A stretch of 24,817 nucleotides of DNA from JAENVU01 sp031430375 (GCA_031430375.1 JANPBJ010000267.1:1-24817); one strand, 5' to 3'. Shown: positions 7,779-15,160, counted from the stretch's first letter. Numbers and translations: made by a program. Notes: generated from the letters alone by a model not told the origin.

Positions 7779-7791
7779 GAGGGGACATGAC
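7701..7791 (+). repeat. 91-bp gene-start repeat unit, copy 1
   Basis: The unit runs from the GTG of the tiny ORF to the base before the GTG of the next gene, 91 bases, exactly the same distance as in copy 2 (23972-24062). The last part plus the first codons of the next gene (7740-7800) matches 24011-24071 with 4 differences in 61 bases. Both ends read ACGTGAGYGA. Inside are two possible hairpins, 7749-7763 (GGGCC/GGCCC) and 7765-7775 (GCCC/GGGC), directly before the ribosome site GAGGGG at 7779-7784. Confidence 0.85.
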
Positions 7792-7794
7792 GTG
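7779..7794 (+). promoter_or_regulatory. Ribosome binding site and nested ATG-ACG-TGA / GTG start
   Basis: GAGGGG at 7779-7784 is followed by ATGACGTGA (7787-7795), a two-codon frame that overlaps the GTG start at 7792 in another frame. The site is 7 bases from the GTG but only 2 from the ATG, so the GTG is the functional start of the enzyme. The same arrangement recurs at 24050-24065. Confidence 0.6.
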
Positions 7795-8604
7795 AGCGAG
7801 GGCCAGCATCTGCGAGTGGAGACGGGTGAGGACGGCGTCTGCCGAATCACGCTCGACCGACCCGACGCGAAACACGCCCTCACGATTGCGATGCGGGACG
7901 GAATCGTCAACGCGATCCGCGCCGCGCGGAGCGACCCCACGATCCGTGCCGTCCTCCTTCAGGCAACCGGCGACGCGTTCTGCGCGGGCATGGACCTCAC
8001 CGCATCCACCGTCGCGCAAGCCGGAAAACCTGGGTTCGATCCGCGCACCACAGCCGAAGCGTTGCGTGTCGGCGTACAGACGTTCATCCGGGAGTTGTGG
8101 GAACTCGACAAGCCAACCGTTGCCGCGGTCCACGGTGTGGCGGTTGGACCCGGAGCCCATCTTGCGCTTGCGTGCGACTTCGTGCTGGTTGCTCCGGAGA
8201 CGAAGTTCATCTGGTCGTTCCACAAACTGGGTTTGGTCGCCGATGCCGGTGGGGCCTATCTCCTCCCCCGGTTGGTGGGTCTGGCCCGGGCGAAGGCGAT
8301 GGTGATGTTGGGCGAGAGCTGCTCGGGAGCCGACGCCGTGAGTCTCGGACTGGCCTACCAATGTCTCACCGACCGCGCGGCGCTCGCAGAGGCTGCCGAC
8401 GCGCTCGCGACGCGCTTGGCCGCGGGCCCAACCCGTGCGCTCGGCCTCACCAAGCGCATGCTCAATACCACCTTCGAGACCGATCTCCCCACGTCGCTCG
8501 AACGGGAAGGGGCGTATCAATCGCTCGCTACCGCGTCGGCCGATCTCGTCGAAGGCATGGACGCGTTCCGCGACAAGCGCGCCGCGAAGTTCGAGGGACG
8601 GTAG
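7792..8604 (+). CDS. Enoyl-CoA isomerase/hydratase (crotonase family, PaaG-like)
   Basis: A 270-residue crotonase-fold enzyme. The oxyanion-hole strands are visible as GDAFCAGMDL and HGVAVGPGAHLALACDF. The two glutamates that make a hydratase (Glu144 and Glu164 of rat enoyl-CoA hydratase) are not kept; by my alignment they correspond to His123 and Phe143. Instead LGLVADAGG places Asp151 where PaaG-type isomerases have their catalytic Asp in PDAGG. I therefore expect double-bond isomerisation, or another crotonase reaction, rather than simple hydration. The GTG start is fixed by the GAGGGG site 7 bases upstream, which is part of the 91-bp repeat. It probably belongs to the same operon as the thiolase; the heparinase-like gene follows after 3 bases. 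Confidence 0.85.
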   Translation: MSEGQHLRVETGEDGVCRITLDRPDAKHALTIAMRDGIVNAIRAARSDPTIRAVLLQATGDAFCAGMDLTASTVAQAGKPGFDPRTTAEALRVGVQTFIRELWELDKPTVAAVHGVAVGPGAHLALACDFVLVAPETKFIWSFHKLGLVADAGGAYLLPRLVGLARAKAMVMLGESCSGADAVSLGLAYQCLTDRAALAEAADALATRLAAGPTRALGLTKRMLNTTFETDLPTSLEREGAYQSLATASADLVEGMDAFRDKRAAKFEGR

Positions 8605-8607
8605 CCA

Positions 8608-11391
8608 GTGCGCTCGCGCGGGGTGCTCTCGCTGTTGGCCATCGTGATTGCGCTCCCCGTGCTCGCGCCCACCGGAACCACATCTGCGACCGCGACATCC
8701 GCAGTTCGGCCTGTGGCGCCGGCGGTCGCTTCCATTGACCTCACTCGTCCGCGCATTGTCGGCGCCGGCGTCGACCTCGACCTGGTCCGCGCCCGACTCG
8801 ACCGTGAGCCGTACCACGGCATCTTCATCCAACTTCACCGGCGCGCCCGGCAAGGCGACGGGATCGCGCTCGACGACCACACCATCGGCTCGGAACGAGT
8901 GAAGACCAAGTCCACCAAGGACCTGGCGTACGAGTACGCGCTCGATCGGACCGTGCTCAACGGTGTCATCGTCCCGTTCGCCACTCCGGCCGACCGCGCC
9001 GCCGTCGGGACCATCGTGACTGACCGCCTCCTCGCGATGTATACCCGCAGCCGCCTCGCGGTCCCTCCACCCCTTGGTGGGAGCGACCGCGATATCAACA
9101 CATCGGAGGAGTTACTCCAATACGCGACCGCCTACGACACGATGCTCGGTGCCGGGTACGACTTCGGACCCGCCGACGCGACGATCCGCGCGAACATCAC
9201 CGACCTCGCCTCCGAGATCTACACCAACTACATCGACCCGCTCAGCGCGGGGAACTACGCCACGGTCCTGCCGAACAACCACCGATCGAAGTCGGCCGCC
9301 GCGCTTGGGGTCGCGGCACTCGCCCTCTTCCACACACCACCCGTTGAGGGTGCGCCTCCTGGGGATACCCGATCGCCGAGCGCGTGGCTCGCGTTCGCGC
9401 TCGACCAAGTGGACCTCGTCCAACGCTTCACCTTCGTCGCTCCGGGCGGCGGCTACGGCGAAGGCACCTACTACCAGCGCTACGCGGGTCAGAACCTGCT
9501 GCCGTTCACCCGGGCGTGGGATCACGCGCGGGGCGATCGTGCGTGGGACATCGGTGGACGCGTGATCCCCAACCTTTGGCGCCACCCCGTCTACCGCGCG
9601 ACTCAACGGTGGCTCCTCGACCTCACCCTCCCCGACGGCTCACTGGCTCCGATCGACGACGGCAATGTGGGCTTCGCGTACTACTTCGGTCTCGCTCCCG
9701 CGGATACCGCCGATGCGCCGAGCTTTGCGTGGCGTTGGGCCAACGCACCTGTTCCGTACGACACCGATGGAAGTGTGGACCTGGCAGCCGATGCGCTGGC
9801 CAACTACGACGATTCAGTCACACCCGCACCACCCCCAGGATCACCAACCCGGCTCGACGATGAGTCCGGTACCGCCGTGTTTCGAAGCGACTGGAGCCCC
9901 GACGCAGTCGAAGTCATCGCACTCGGTGAACATAGCGCCGCGATGGAGCTCGGGCGCGACCGCGATGGCCTCGGCAAGATTGCGAGCGCCGCGCACGAGC
10001 AGCCCGACACTGCCAGTTACCTGATGCACGCATACGGCGAGCAGCTCCTCCTCGACCCCGGCTACCTCACCTACCAGCAACGCGGACTCGTTGGCACCGC
10101 TCCCGACCACAATCTGATTCTCGTCAACGGCGACGGCCCGGGCGACCCGTTCATCGCGTCGATCTATTGGTTGACCGACCTCGCGGGCCCGCCACCCGTC
10201 GATGGCCACGCCACCATGAGCGCCCTTGCCGATACGCAAGCCTGGGATCGCGCGCAGGTCGATAGCGCCTACGCCGGGGCCCGGTTCCAACGACGGTTCG
10301 AGTTCGTGGACGATCGATACCTCGTCACGTTCGATCGCGTGACCGCGGCCCCTGGCGCCGCCCTCACCTGGGTGACGCACGGCAACGGCGGCGGATCCAG
10401 CAGCGGGACCTTCGCCGCCGGTATCACCGGTGGTCGCTGGGAGCAGGGAGGCGCGCGGGTGGACACGGGCATCGCGACCACCGCCGGACCCGCCACATTG
10501 ACCACCCGCACCACGAACCATGAGGGAGCGGGCCGGGTGCTCCTGACCCACACGGCGCTCGATACCACGGTGACCGCTATCGAGTCCGAGACCCGATCGG
10601 CGGCGATTGCCTATCCCACGCGGATCGGGGAACCCGCTCCGGTCATCGAGTCGCTCCCCGACTCTGGCGACGGCCGAGTGCGCGTGCGTCTCACCGACGT
10701 CGCGGGTGATCGCGTGGTGATCGCTACCCAATACGCCAACGGTCGAGTCGCGATCCGCGACCGCCACCTCGACGGCACCGCTCGTGTCATCGCTCGGGAA
10801 GCCGTCCGCTCAGTGTCGACGCCGTCTGGACTCACCGCACACCGGACTCGTCGCGGTCGGCTCGGCGTGCGCACCGCTCCGGACGCGGTCGACATCGTGG
10901 CCCCCGGAGCCGACGTCAAGCTCACCGGACTGCCGTTCGCGGCGCACCGCGCCGATGGCGCGTGCAGCCTCGCTACCAACGAAACCGGCACGTTCGTGCG
11001 CACCACTCGCGACGGTGTCGTCACCATCCTTCCCACTCCCGGAAACTCCGCGCCGGGTGCGGATCCGGGCCCCGACATCGAGAACGCCGCGAGCGCGAGC
11101 TGGCTCCACCTCGATGCGCGCCGGAGTTGCGATCGAGACCGCGACGATCTCACTGCGCATTGGCAACTCGTTACCGCACCCACGGGAAGCGCCTGGGTTC
11201 TCGCGTTTCCCGAAACGATGCAGCCGTGGCTCGCGCTCGACCAACCCGGTCCCTATCGCGTCCGCCTCGTGGTCACCGACTCCCACGGCGCGGTCAGCCG
11301 GTCGACCGACTTCTCCGTGTTCGCCGGACCTCGCTGCATCGGTGACCGTCTCACCTGGTCCGATCCTCTGTGTTCCGCCGCAGCTCCATAG
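8608..11391 (+). CDS. Secreted heparinase II/III-like protein with C-terminal PKD-like domain
   Basis: A 927-residue exported protein. Residues 1-30 form a signal peptide (short basic start, then LLAIVIALPVLAP, ending near TSATATSA). An alpha-helical toroid-like region follows with LPNNHRSKSAAAL (Asn224, His225) and GGYGEGTYYQRY near residue 283. A beta-rich part contains AAHEQPDTASYLMHAYGEQLLLDPGY (His463). This is the pattern of heparinase II/III polysaccharide lyases, in which such Asn/His/Tyr residues cleave uronic-acid polymers by beta-elimination. Residues from about 827 look like a PKD/Ig-type beta-sandwich (LVVTDSHGAVSRSTDFSV). The start is a GTG with GAGGGAC just inside the end of the upstream gene. 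The close spacing to a CoA-metabolism gene may be chance. The polymer is unknown, and the call is to superfamily only. Confidence 0.7.
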   Translation: MRSRGVLSLLAIVIALPVLAPTGTTSATATSAVRPVAPAVASIDLTRPRIVGAGVDLDLVRARLDREPYHGIFIQLHRRARQGDGIALDDHTIGSERVKTKSTKDLAYEYALDRTVLNGVIVPFATPADRAAVGTIVTDRLLAMYTRSRLAVPPPLGGSDRDINTSEELLQYATAYDTMLGAGYDFGPADATIRANITDLASEIYTNYIDPLSAGNYATVLPNNHRSKSAAALGVAALALFHTPPVEGAPPGDTRSPSAWLAFALDQVDLVQRFTFVAPGGGYGEGTYYQRYAGQNLLPFTRAWDHARGDRAWDIGGRVIPNLWRHPVYRATQRWLLDLTLPDGSLAPIDDGNVGFAYYFGLAPADTADAPSFAWRWANAPVPYDTDGSVDLAADALANYDDSVTPAPPPGSPTRLDDESGTAVFRSDWSPDAVEVIALGEHSAAMELGRDRDGLGKIASAAHEQPDTASYLMHAYGEQLLLDPGYLTYQQRGLVGTAPDHNLILVNGDGPGDPFIASIYWLTDLAGPPPVDGHATMSALADTQAWDRAQVDSAYAGARFQRRFEFVDDRYLVTFDRVTAAPGAALTWVTHGNGGGSSSGTFAAGITGGRWEQGGARVDTGIATTAGPATLTTRTTNHEGAGRVLLTHTALDTTVTAIESETRSAAIAYPTRIGEPAPVIESLPDSGDGRVRVRLTDVAGDRVVIATQYANGRVAIRDRHLDGTARVIAREAVRSVSTPSGLTAHRTRRGRLGVRTAPDAVDIVAPGADVKLTGLPFAAHRADGACSLATNETGTFVRTTRDGVVTILPTPGNSAPGADPGPDIENAASASWLHLDARRSCDRDRDDLTAHWQLVTAPTGSAWVLAFPETMQPWLALDQPGPYRVRLVVTDSHGAVSRSTDFSVFAGPRCIGDRLTWSDPLCSAAAP

Positions 11392-11429
11392 ACATCCGCG
11401 ACACCCGCGGATCGATTGGAGAAACGCTC

Positions 11430-11463
11430 TAGTCTCTGACGCTCACGTCAGGTCCAAGGGGAG
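11430..11463 (+). promoter_or_regulatory. Promoter with palindromic operator and ribosome site upstream of SDR gene
   Basis: A -10 like box TAGTCT (11430-11435) is followed by CTGAC-N6-GTCAG (11436-11451), which would cover the transcription start, and then by AAGGGGAG (11456-11463) 7 bases before the ATG at 11471. Nearly the same operator, CTGACRCWCACGTCAGGT in common form, lies at 19182-19199 before the HyuB gene. The symmetry and size fit a TetR-type repressor site; the regulator is not in the window. Confidence 0.6.
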
Positions 11464-11470
11464 ATGGTCA

Positions 11471-12388
11471 ATGGGTCGGTTCGAGAACAAGGTCGCGATC
11501 GTCACCGGTGCGGGACGCGGCATCGGACGCGCCGAGGCGCTGCTGCTCGCGAGCGAAGGCGCCGCGGTGGTCGTCAACGACCTCGGCGGCGAGACCACGG
11601 GAGAGGGCGCAGACCAACGGCCCGCGCAACAAGTCGTCGACGAGATCACCGCAGCCGGCGGACGGGCCGCGGCGAACTACGACGACATCGCGAACTGGAA
11701 TGGCGGTCAAGCCCTCGTCGCGCAGGCGATCGACACGTTCGGTGCGCTCGACGTGCTGGTGAACAACGCCGGGATCCTGCGGGACAAGATGAGTTTCAAC
11801 ATGGACGAGGCCGAGTGGGATGCCGTGATCAACGTGCACCTCAAGGGCCACTTCACCACCAGTCGGTTCGCGGCGTCGTACTGGCGTCAGCGCAGCAAAG
11901 AGGCGGGCGCTCCCATCCACGGGGCCATTGTCAACACAACGAGTGAGTCCGGTCTCTATGCGAACGCGGGGCAGGTGAACTACGCCGCCGCCAAAGCCGG
12001 TATCGCGTCGATGACCATCGTGATGGCGCGCGAGCTCGAACGCATTGGGGTGCGGGTCAACGCGATCGCGCCGGTGGCGCGCACGCGTCTGACCGAGGCA
12101 GTGGCCGGCGAGTTCATGAACCAGAAGGACGGCGACTTCGACCGGTTCGCCCCGGAGAACGCGGCCGCCATGGCTGTCTGGCTCGCGTCGCCGGACTCCG
12201 AAGGCATCACAGGTCAGGTGTTCGCGGTGGGCGGAGGGAAGGCGCAGCTCCTCCAGGGCTGGCACCCCGCGTCGGAAGTCGCGGCGGACGCCGTGTGGTC
12301 GCTCGACTCCCTCACCGCCGCGCGTTCCGCGCTGATGAACGGTCGGGATCCTGGTGTCCCTCCGTTCATGCCGCCGTTCGCCGGCTAG
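11471..12388 (+). CDS. SDR-family 3-hydroxyacyl-CoA dehydrogenase-like oxidoreductase
   Basis: A 305-residue classical-type short-chain dehydrogenase/reductase. The NAD(P)-binding motif VTGAGRGIG is near residue 12 and NNAG follows. The catalytic set is Ser158 (NTTSESG), Tyr171 and Lys175 (YAAAK). The sequence around the catalytic site (SESGLYANAGQVNYAAAKAG) closely resembles the (3R)-hydroxyacyl-CoA dehydrogenase domain of peroxisomal multifunctional enzyme type 2, so oxidation of a 3-hydroxyacyl-CoA is likely. The C-terminus is extended by about 40 residues beyond the usual core. The ATG at 11471 is preceded by an excellent ribosome site. It is the first gene of a run with the acyl-CoA dehydrogenase that starts 6 bases after its stop, and it lies under the shared operator. 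Confidence 0.88.
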   Translation: MGRFENKVAIVTGAGRGIGRAEALLLASEGAAVVVNDLGGETTGEGADQRPAQQVVDEITAAGGRAAANYDDIANWNGGQALVAQAIDTFGALDVLVNNAGILRDKMSFNMDEAEWDAVINVHLKGHFTTSRFAASYWRQRSKEAGAPIHGAIVNTTSESGLYANAGQVNYAAAKAGIASMTIVMARELERIGVRVNAIAPVARTRLTEAVAGEFMNQKDGDFDRFAPENAAAMAVWLASPDSEGITGQVFAVGGGKAQLLQGWHPASEVAADAVWSLDSLTAARSALMNGRDPGVPPFMPPFAG

Positions 12389-12394
12389 CCGACG

Positions 12395-13600
12395 ATGCAC
12401 CTCGCGTGGGATCCCGAGGTCGAGGTATTTCGCGCCGAACTCATCGCGTTCCTCGACGAGCACGCTCCCCCCAAGACCCGCACCAACCCCGACGTCGTCA
12501 TTGGTGGTCGGAGCAATCACGACGTAGCGGAGACGTCACCACCCGACCCAATCCCGCAGTGGGCCCGCGACTGGCAGGCCACGTTGTTCGACCACGGTTG
12601 GATGATCCCCGGGTATCCGCCCGAACTCGGTGGCCGGAACGCGACTCCGATCCAAACCATGGTGTATCTGGAGGAGATGTCGGCCCGCGGTATTCCGCGC
12701 TCGTTGCACTTCCCCGGGTACGCGATCGTGGCGCCGAGCCTCCTCGACCACGGAACCCCCGATCAACAGGAGCTGGTACCGGCCGCGATACGCGGCGACA
12801 CCATCTGGTGTATTGGGATGAGCGAACCGAACGCGGGCTCCGATCTCGCCTCGCTGCAGACCCGTGCCGTGCTCGACGGCGATCGGTTCATCGTCAATGG
12901 CCAGAAGGTGTGGACGTCGTACGCGATGGTCGCACAGAAGTGCTGTCTCTACGTCCGGACCGATCCGAGCGCACCCAAGCACAAGGGGATTTCGCTCCTT
13001 ATCCTCGACATGGACACACCCGGTATCGACATCCGGCCCCTCACTCACCTCACCGGCGACGCGGATTTCGCGGAAGTGTTCTTCACCGACGTGGAGATCC
13101 CCGCCGAGAATCTTGTCGGCGCGCTCAACGATGGTTGGCGAATCACCCAGGGTTCGCTCGCCCATGAGCGGGCGGGGTTATGGGTCGAAGGCGTCGCCCG
13201 CCTCGAACAGAGCATTGCCGGACTCGTGGACCTGGCGCGTCGACGCGGGGTTGCGGATGATCCGACCGTGCGCCGCCGCATCGCCGAGGGCTACCAGCGC
13301 GCCGCCAGCCTGCGCGCGCTCGGCTACAAGGGGTTCACGAGTTTCGCCCAGGGGTCAGCGGCGCCCGAACACTCCTATATGAAGATGGCGAGTTCCGAAC
13401 TCGGCAAGGAGCTGTACGAACTCGGGATGGAGATTCAAGGCCCGTACGGCCCGGTGGTCGACCGCGAACGTGGCGAACGGGCGGGGTACTGGGCGCTGAG
13501 CTTCTTCGTGAGCTTCGCCAGCACGATCGCGGGCGGGACGAGTGAAATCCAACGCAACATCATCGCGCAGCGCGTCCTTGGCCTCCCGCGAGCGAAGTAG
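12395..13600 (+). CDS. Acyl-CoA dehydrogenase family protein (FadE-like, large type)
   Basis: A 401-residue acyl-CoA dehydrogenase with GMSEPNAGSDLASLQTRA (FAD/substrate loop), VNGQKVWTSYA, and the C-terminal TIAGGTSEIQRNIIAQRVLGLP signature. At the place of the canonical catalytic Glu the protein has Ala379 (TIAGG). This is common in actinobacterial FadE groups, which use another base or pair with a second subunit. A shorter homologue at 14136 may be that partner, as in the alpha2beta2 enzymes of steroid side-chain degradation. It starts 6 bases after the SDR stop without its own clear ribosome site, so it is probably translationally coupled and co-transcribed from the promoter at 11430. Confidence 0.9.
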   Translation: MHLAWDPEVEVFRAELIAFLDEHAPPKTRTNPDVVIGGRSNHDVAETSPPDPIPQWARDWQATLFDHGWMIPGYPPELGGRNATPIQTMVYLEEMSARGIPRSLHFPGYAIVAPSLLDHGTPDQQELVPAAIRGDTIWCIGMSEPNAGSDLASLQTRAVLDGDRFIVNGQKVWTSYAMVAQKCCLYVRTDPSAPKHKGISLLILDMDTPGIDIRPLTHLTGDADFAEVFFTDVEIPAENLVGALNDGWRITQGSLAHERAGLWVEGVARLEQSIAGLVDLARRRGVADDPTVRRRIAEGYQRAASLRALGYKGFTSFAQGSAAPEHSYMKMASSELGKELYELGMEIQGPYGPVVDRERGERAGYWALSFFVSFASTIAGGTSEIQRNIIAQRVLGLPRAK

Positions 13601-13637
13601 CGGCCGGGTGTCCCGTACGCGGTCATCCCACGCTGGG

Positions 13638-13652
13638 TACCCTGAGTCGATG
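13638..13652 (+). promoter_or_regulatory. Probable leaderless promoter (-10 TACCCT) for GvpU-like gene
   Basis: TACCCT at 13638-13643 matches TANNNT and is 6 bases from the ATG at 13650; no ribosome site is present. This is the spacing expected for a leaderless transcript and would give this gene its own promoter within the cluster. Confidence 0.5.
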
Positions 13653-14126
13653 GCAGGACCCGAACCCGTTCCCACTCCTGAGGCCGCTCTCGAAACCAAC
13701 GCCGCGGAGTTGCTGCGACTCCAACACGAGGTCGCCGAAACTGAGCTCCCTGACCACATCCTGCGTGTGTTGGTCAGCGTCTGTAACCGTGGCAGCCTGA
13801 GTTTTGGCATCACGGTGGCCCAGGGTGGACTGCTGATCTCCGGGAACGCGGTGAGTGTGGCCCGCTTCATGCACAACATGGCCGCGGAGCTTGAAGCGAA
13901 AGGCGGGGTCGACGCGGCCGTGCTCTCTGACCCGTTGCGGTACCTCGCGCTGATCGCGGAGACCCCAGCTGATCCCAGCAGCAACGACGCCGACGATGAC
14001 CTTCCGCTGTTCTTGCACCTCGAAGACGCTCGCATTCTCAGCGGCGGTGCCGTGGTCGCCGACGGCGTTCGGTGGCGCGGGCGCCTCGCCGATGTCGATG
14101 GTTGGTTCCTCGGCAAACAGGAATAG
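13650..14126 (+). CDS. GvpU-like protein
   Basis: A 158-residue soluble, acidic protein. Two blocks match what I recall of gas-vesicle accessory protein GvpU: SFGITVAQGGLLISGNAVS near residues 51-69, and the C-terminal series FLHLEDARILSGG, WRGRLADVDGWFLGK. GvpU of Priestia megaterium is reported to drive clustering of gas vesicles and is not a shell protein. No other gvp gene is visible here; the neighbours are two acyl-CoA dehydrogenases, so a gas-vesicle role is not implied. The frame is open back to 13542, but the upstream part overlaps the end of the acyl-CoA dehydrogenase, and a leaderless-type -10 box points to the ATG at 13650. The family is fairly clear; the function in this setting is unknown. 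Confidence 0.7.
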   Translation: MAGPEPVPTPEAALETNAAELLRLQHEVAETELPDHILRVLVSVCNRGSLSFGITVAQGGLLISGNAVSVARFMHNMAAELEAKGGVDAAVLSDPLRYLALIAETPADPSSNDADDDLPLFLHLEDARILSGGAVVADGVRWRGRLADVDGWFLGKQE

Positions 14127-14135
14127 ACCGCGGCC

Positions 14136-15125
14136 GTGAATTTCTCGTTCTCCGACGATCAGGTGCTCCTGCACGACACCGCCCGACAGCTCCTCGCCGA
14201 GCAATGCCCGCCCTCCTTGCTCCGTGCCCATATGCATGACGTCGGTGCCACCGACGGATTGTGGGGATACGTCAAAGACTTCGTTCCACTCGGCCTCGGT
14301 CCACTCGTGGACTTGTGCGTGGTGATGGAAGAGCTCGGCCGCGTGGCGGCTCCGGTGCCGTTCCTGGCGACTGCCTGCCTCTACGCGCCGATCCTCGACG
14401 CGATCGGCGAACACGACCTCGACGCGGTTCTCGAGGGTGACGCCAACGGAACCGTCGCGCTCGCGGGCGCCGACGGCCTGTGGTACCCCAACGCCGAGAC
14501 CATGAAGACCTTTGTGCCGGATGCCGCGAGCGTGGACTTCGTGGCGGCGGTCGGTGCCGACGGCTCCGTCACACTGCTCGCGGCGCCGCCGACGCGCCGG
14601 ATTGAGACCCTGGACTCCACCAGGCCGCTGTACGAGGTCGACACTTCGATACCGGGCACCGCGTCTGGGACCATCGGAGAAACCGCGCTCGACGACGTCA
14701 TGACCCGTGCCACGATCGCGGTCGCCGCAGAACTCGTGGGCACTGCTCGGCGCCTATTCGACATGACGTTGGAGTACGCCAAGGAGCGCATCCAGTTCGA
14801 CGTGCCGATCGGTTCGTTCCAGGCGGTGCAACACAAGCTCGCTGACATGAGCCTCGACGTGGAACGCGCGTGGAGTGCGGTGTACTACGCGGCCATGGCC
14901 GTCGACGCGGGTCACGACGACCGTCATCGAGCGATGCACGTGGCCAAAGCGGCGGCGGGTGAGGCCGCGAAGCGAGCGGCCAAAGACGGAATCCAGATCC
15001 ACGGTGGGGTTGGCTTCACTTGGGAGCATGATCTCCACCTTTTCCTTCGCCGAGCATTCGCCACGGAGGCGCTCTTCGGCACCACGGGGTCGCACCACGA
15101 TCGACTTGCTGACCTGCTGATATAG
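14136..15125 (+). CDS. Short acyl-CoA dehydrogenase family protein (possible partner subunit)
   Basis: A 329-residue acyl-CoA dehydrogenase homologue, shorter than the usual 380-400 residues, with a reduced middle domain. Recognisable parts are the N-terminal FSFSDDQVLLHDTARQLLAEQ helix, MEELGRVAAPVPF, the Arg/Gln loop KERIQFDVPIGSFQAVQHKLADM, and IQIHGGVGFTWEHDLHLFLRR. The GGTSEI signature of full-size enzymes is missing at the C-terminus. Such short forms act as one subunit of heteromeric acyl-CoA dehydrogenases in actinobacterial sterol degradation, and the gene at 12395 is a natural partner. The start is a GTG, 9 bases after the GvpU-like stop, with only a weak upstream AGGA. A single-subunit enzyme remains possible. 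Confidence 0.85.
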   Translation: MNFSFSDDQVLLHDTARQLLAEQCPPSLLRAHMHDVGATDGLWGYVKDFVPLGLGPLVDLCVVMEELGRVAAPVPFLATACLYAPILDAIGEHDLDAVLEGDANGTVALAGADGLWYPNAETMKTFVPDAASVDFVAAVGADGSVTLLAAPPTRRIETLDSTRPLYEVDTSIPGTASGTIGETALDDVMTRATIAVAAELVGTARRLFDMTLEYAKERIQFDVPIGSFQAVQHKLADMSLDVERAWSAVYYAAMAVDAGHDDRHRAMHVAKAAAGEAAKRAAKDGIQIHGGVGFTWEHDLHLFLRRAFATEALFGTTGSHHDRLADLLI

Positions 15126-15145
15126 CTTTTTCATACTTTTCTGAG

Positions 15146-15160
15146 TACGATATCGCTATG
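15146..15160 (+). promoter_or_regulatory. Probable leaderless promoter (-10 TACGAT) for XRE/nucleotidyltransferase pair
   Basis: TACGAT at 15146-15151 lies 6 bases before the ATG at 15158. The preceding 20 bases are unusually T-rich for this window. No ribosome site is present, which fits a leaderless start. The promoter would be a natural site for autoregulation by the XRE protein it drives. Confidence 0.55.

Noticed and set aside
7438..8880. Long minus-strand open frame of 480 codons
   Set aside because: It lies opposite the thiolase and crotonase genes, which have full family motifs; its composition is that of an antisense shadow, and it crosses the repeat unit.
10784..11470. Open frame running into the SDR gene from within the heparinase-like gene
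   Set aside because: SDR homology begins exactly at 11471 behind a strong ribosome site and operator; the upstream part is a shadow of the heparinase-like coding frame.
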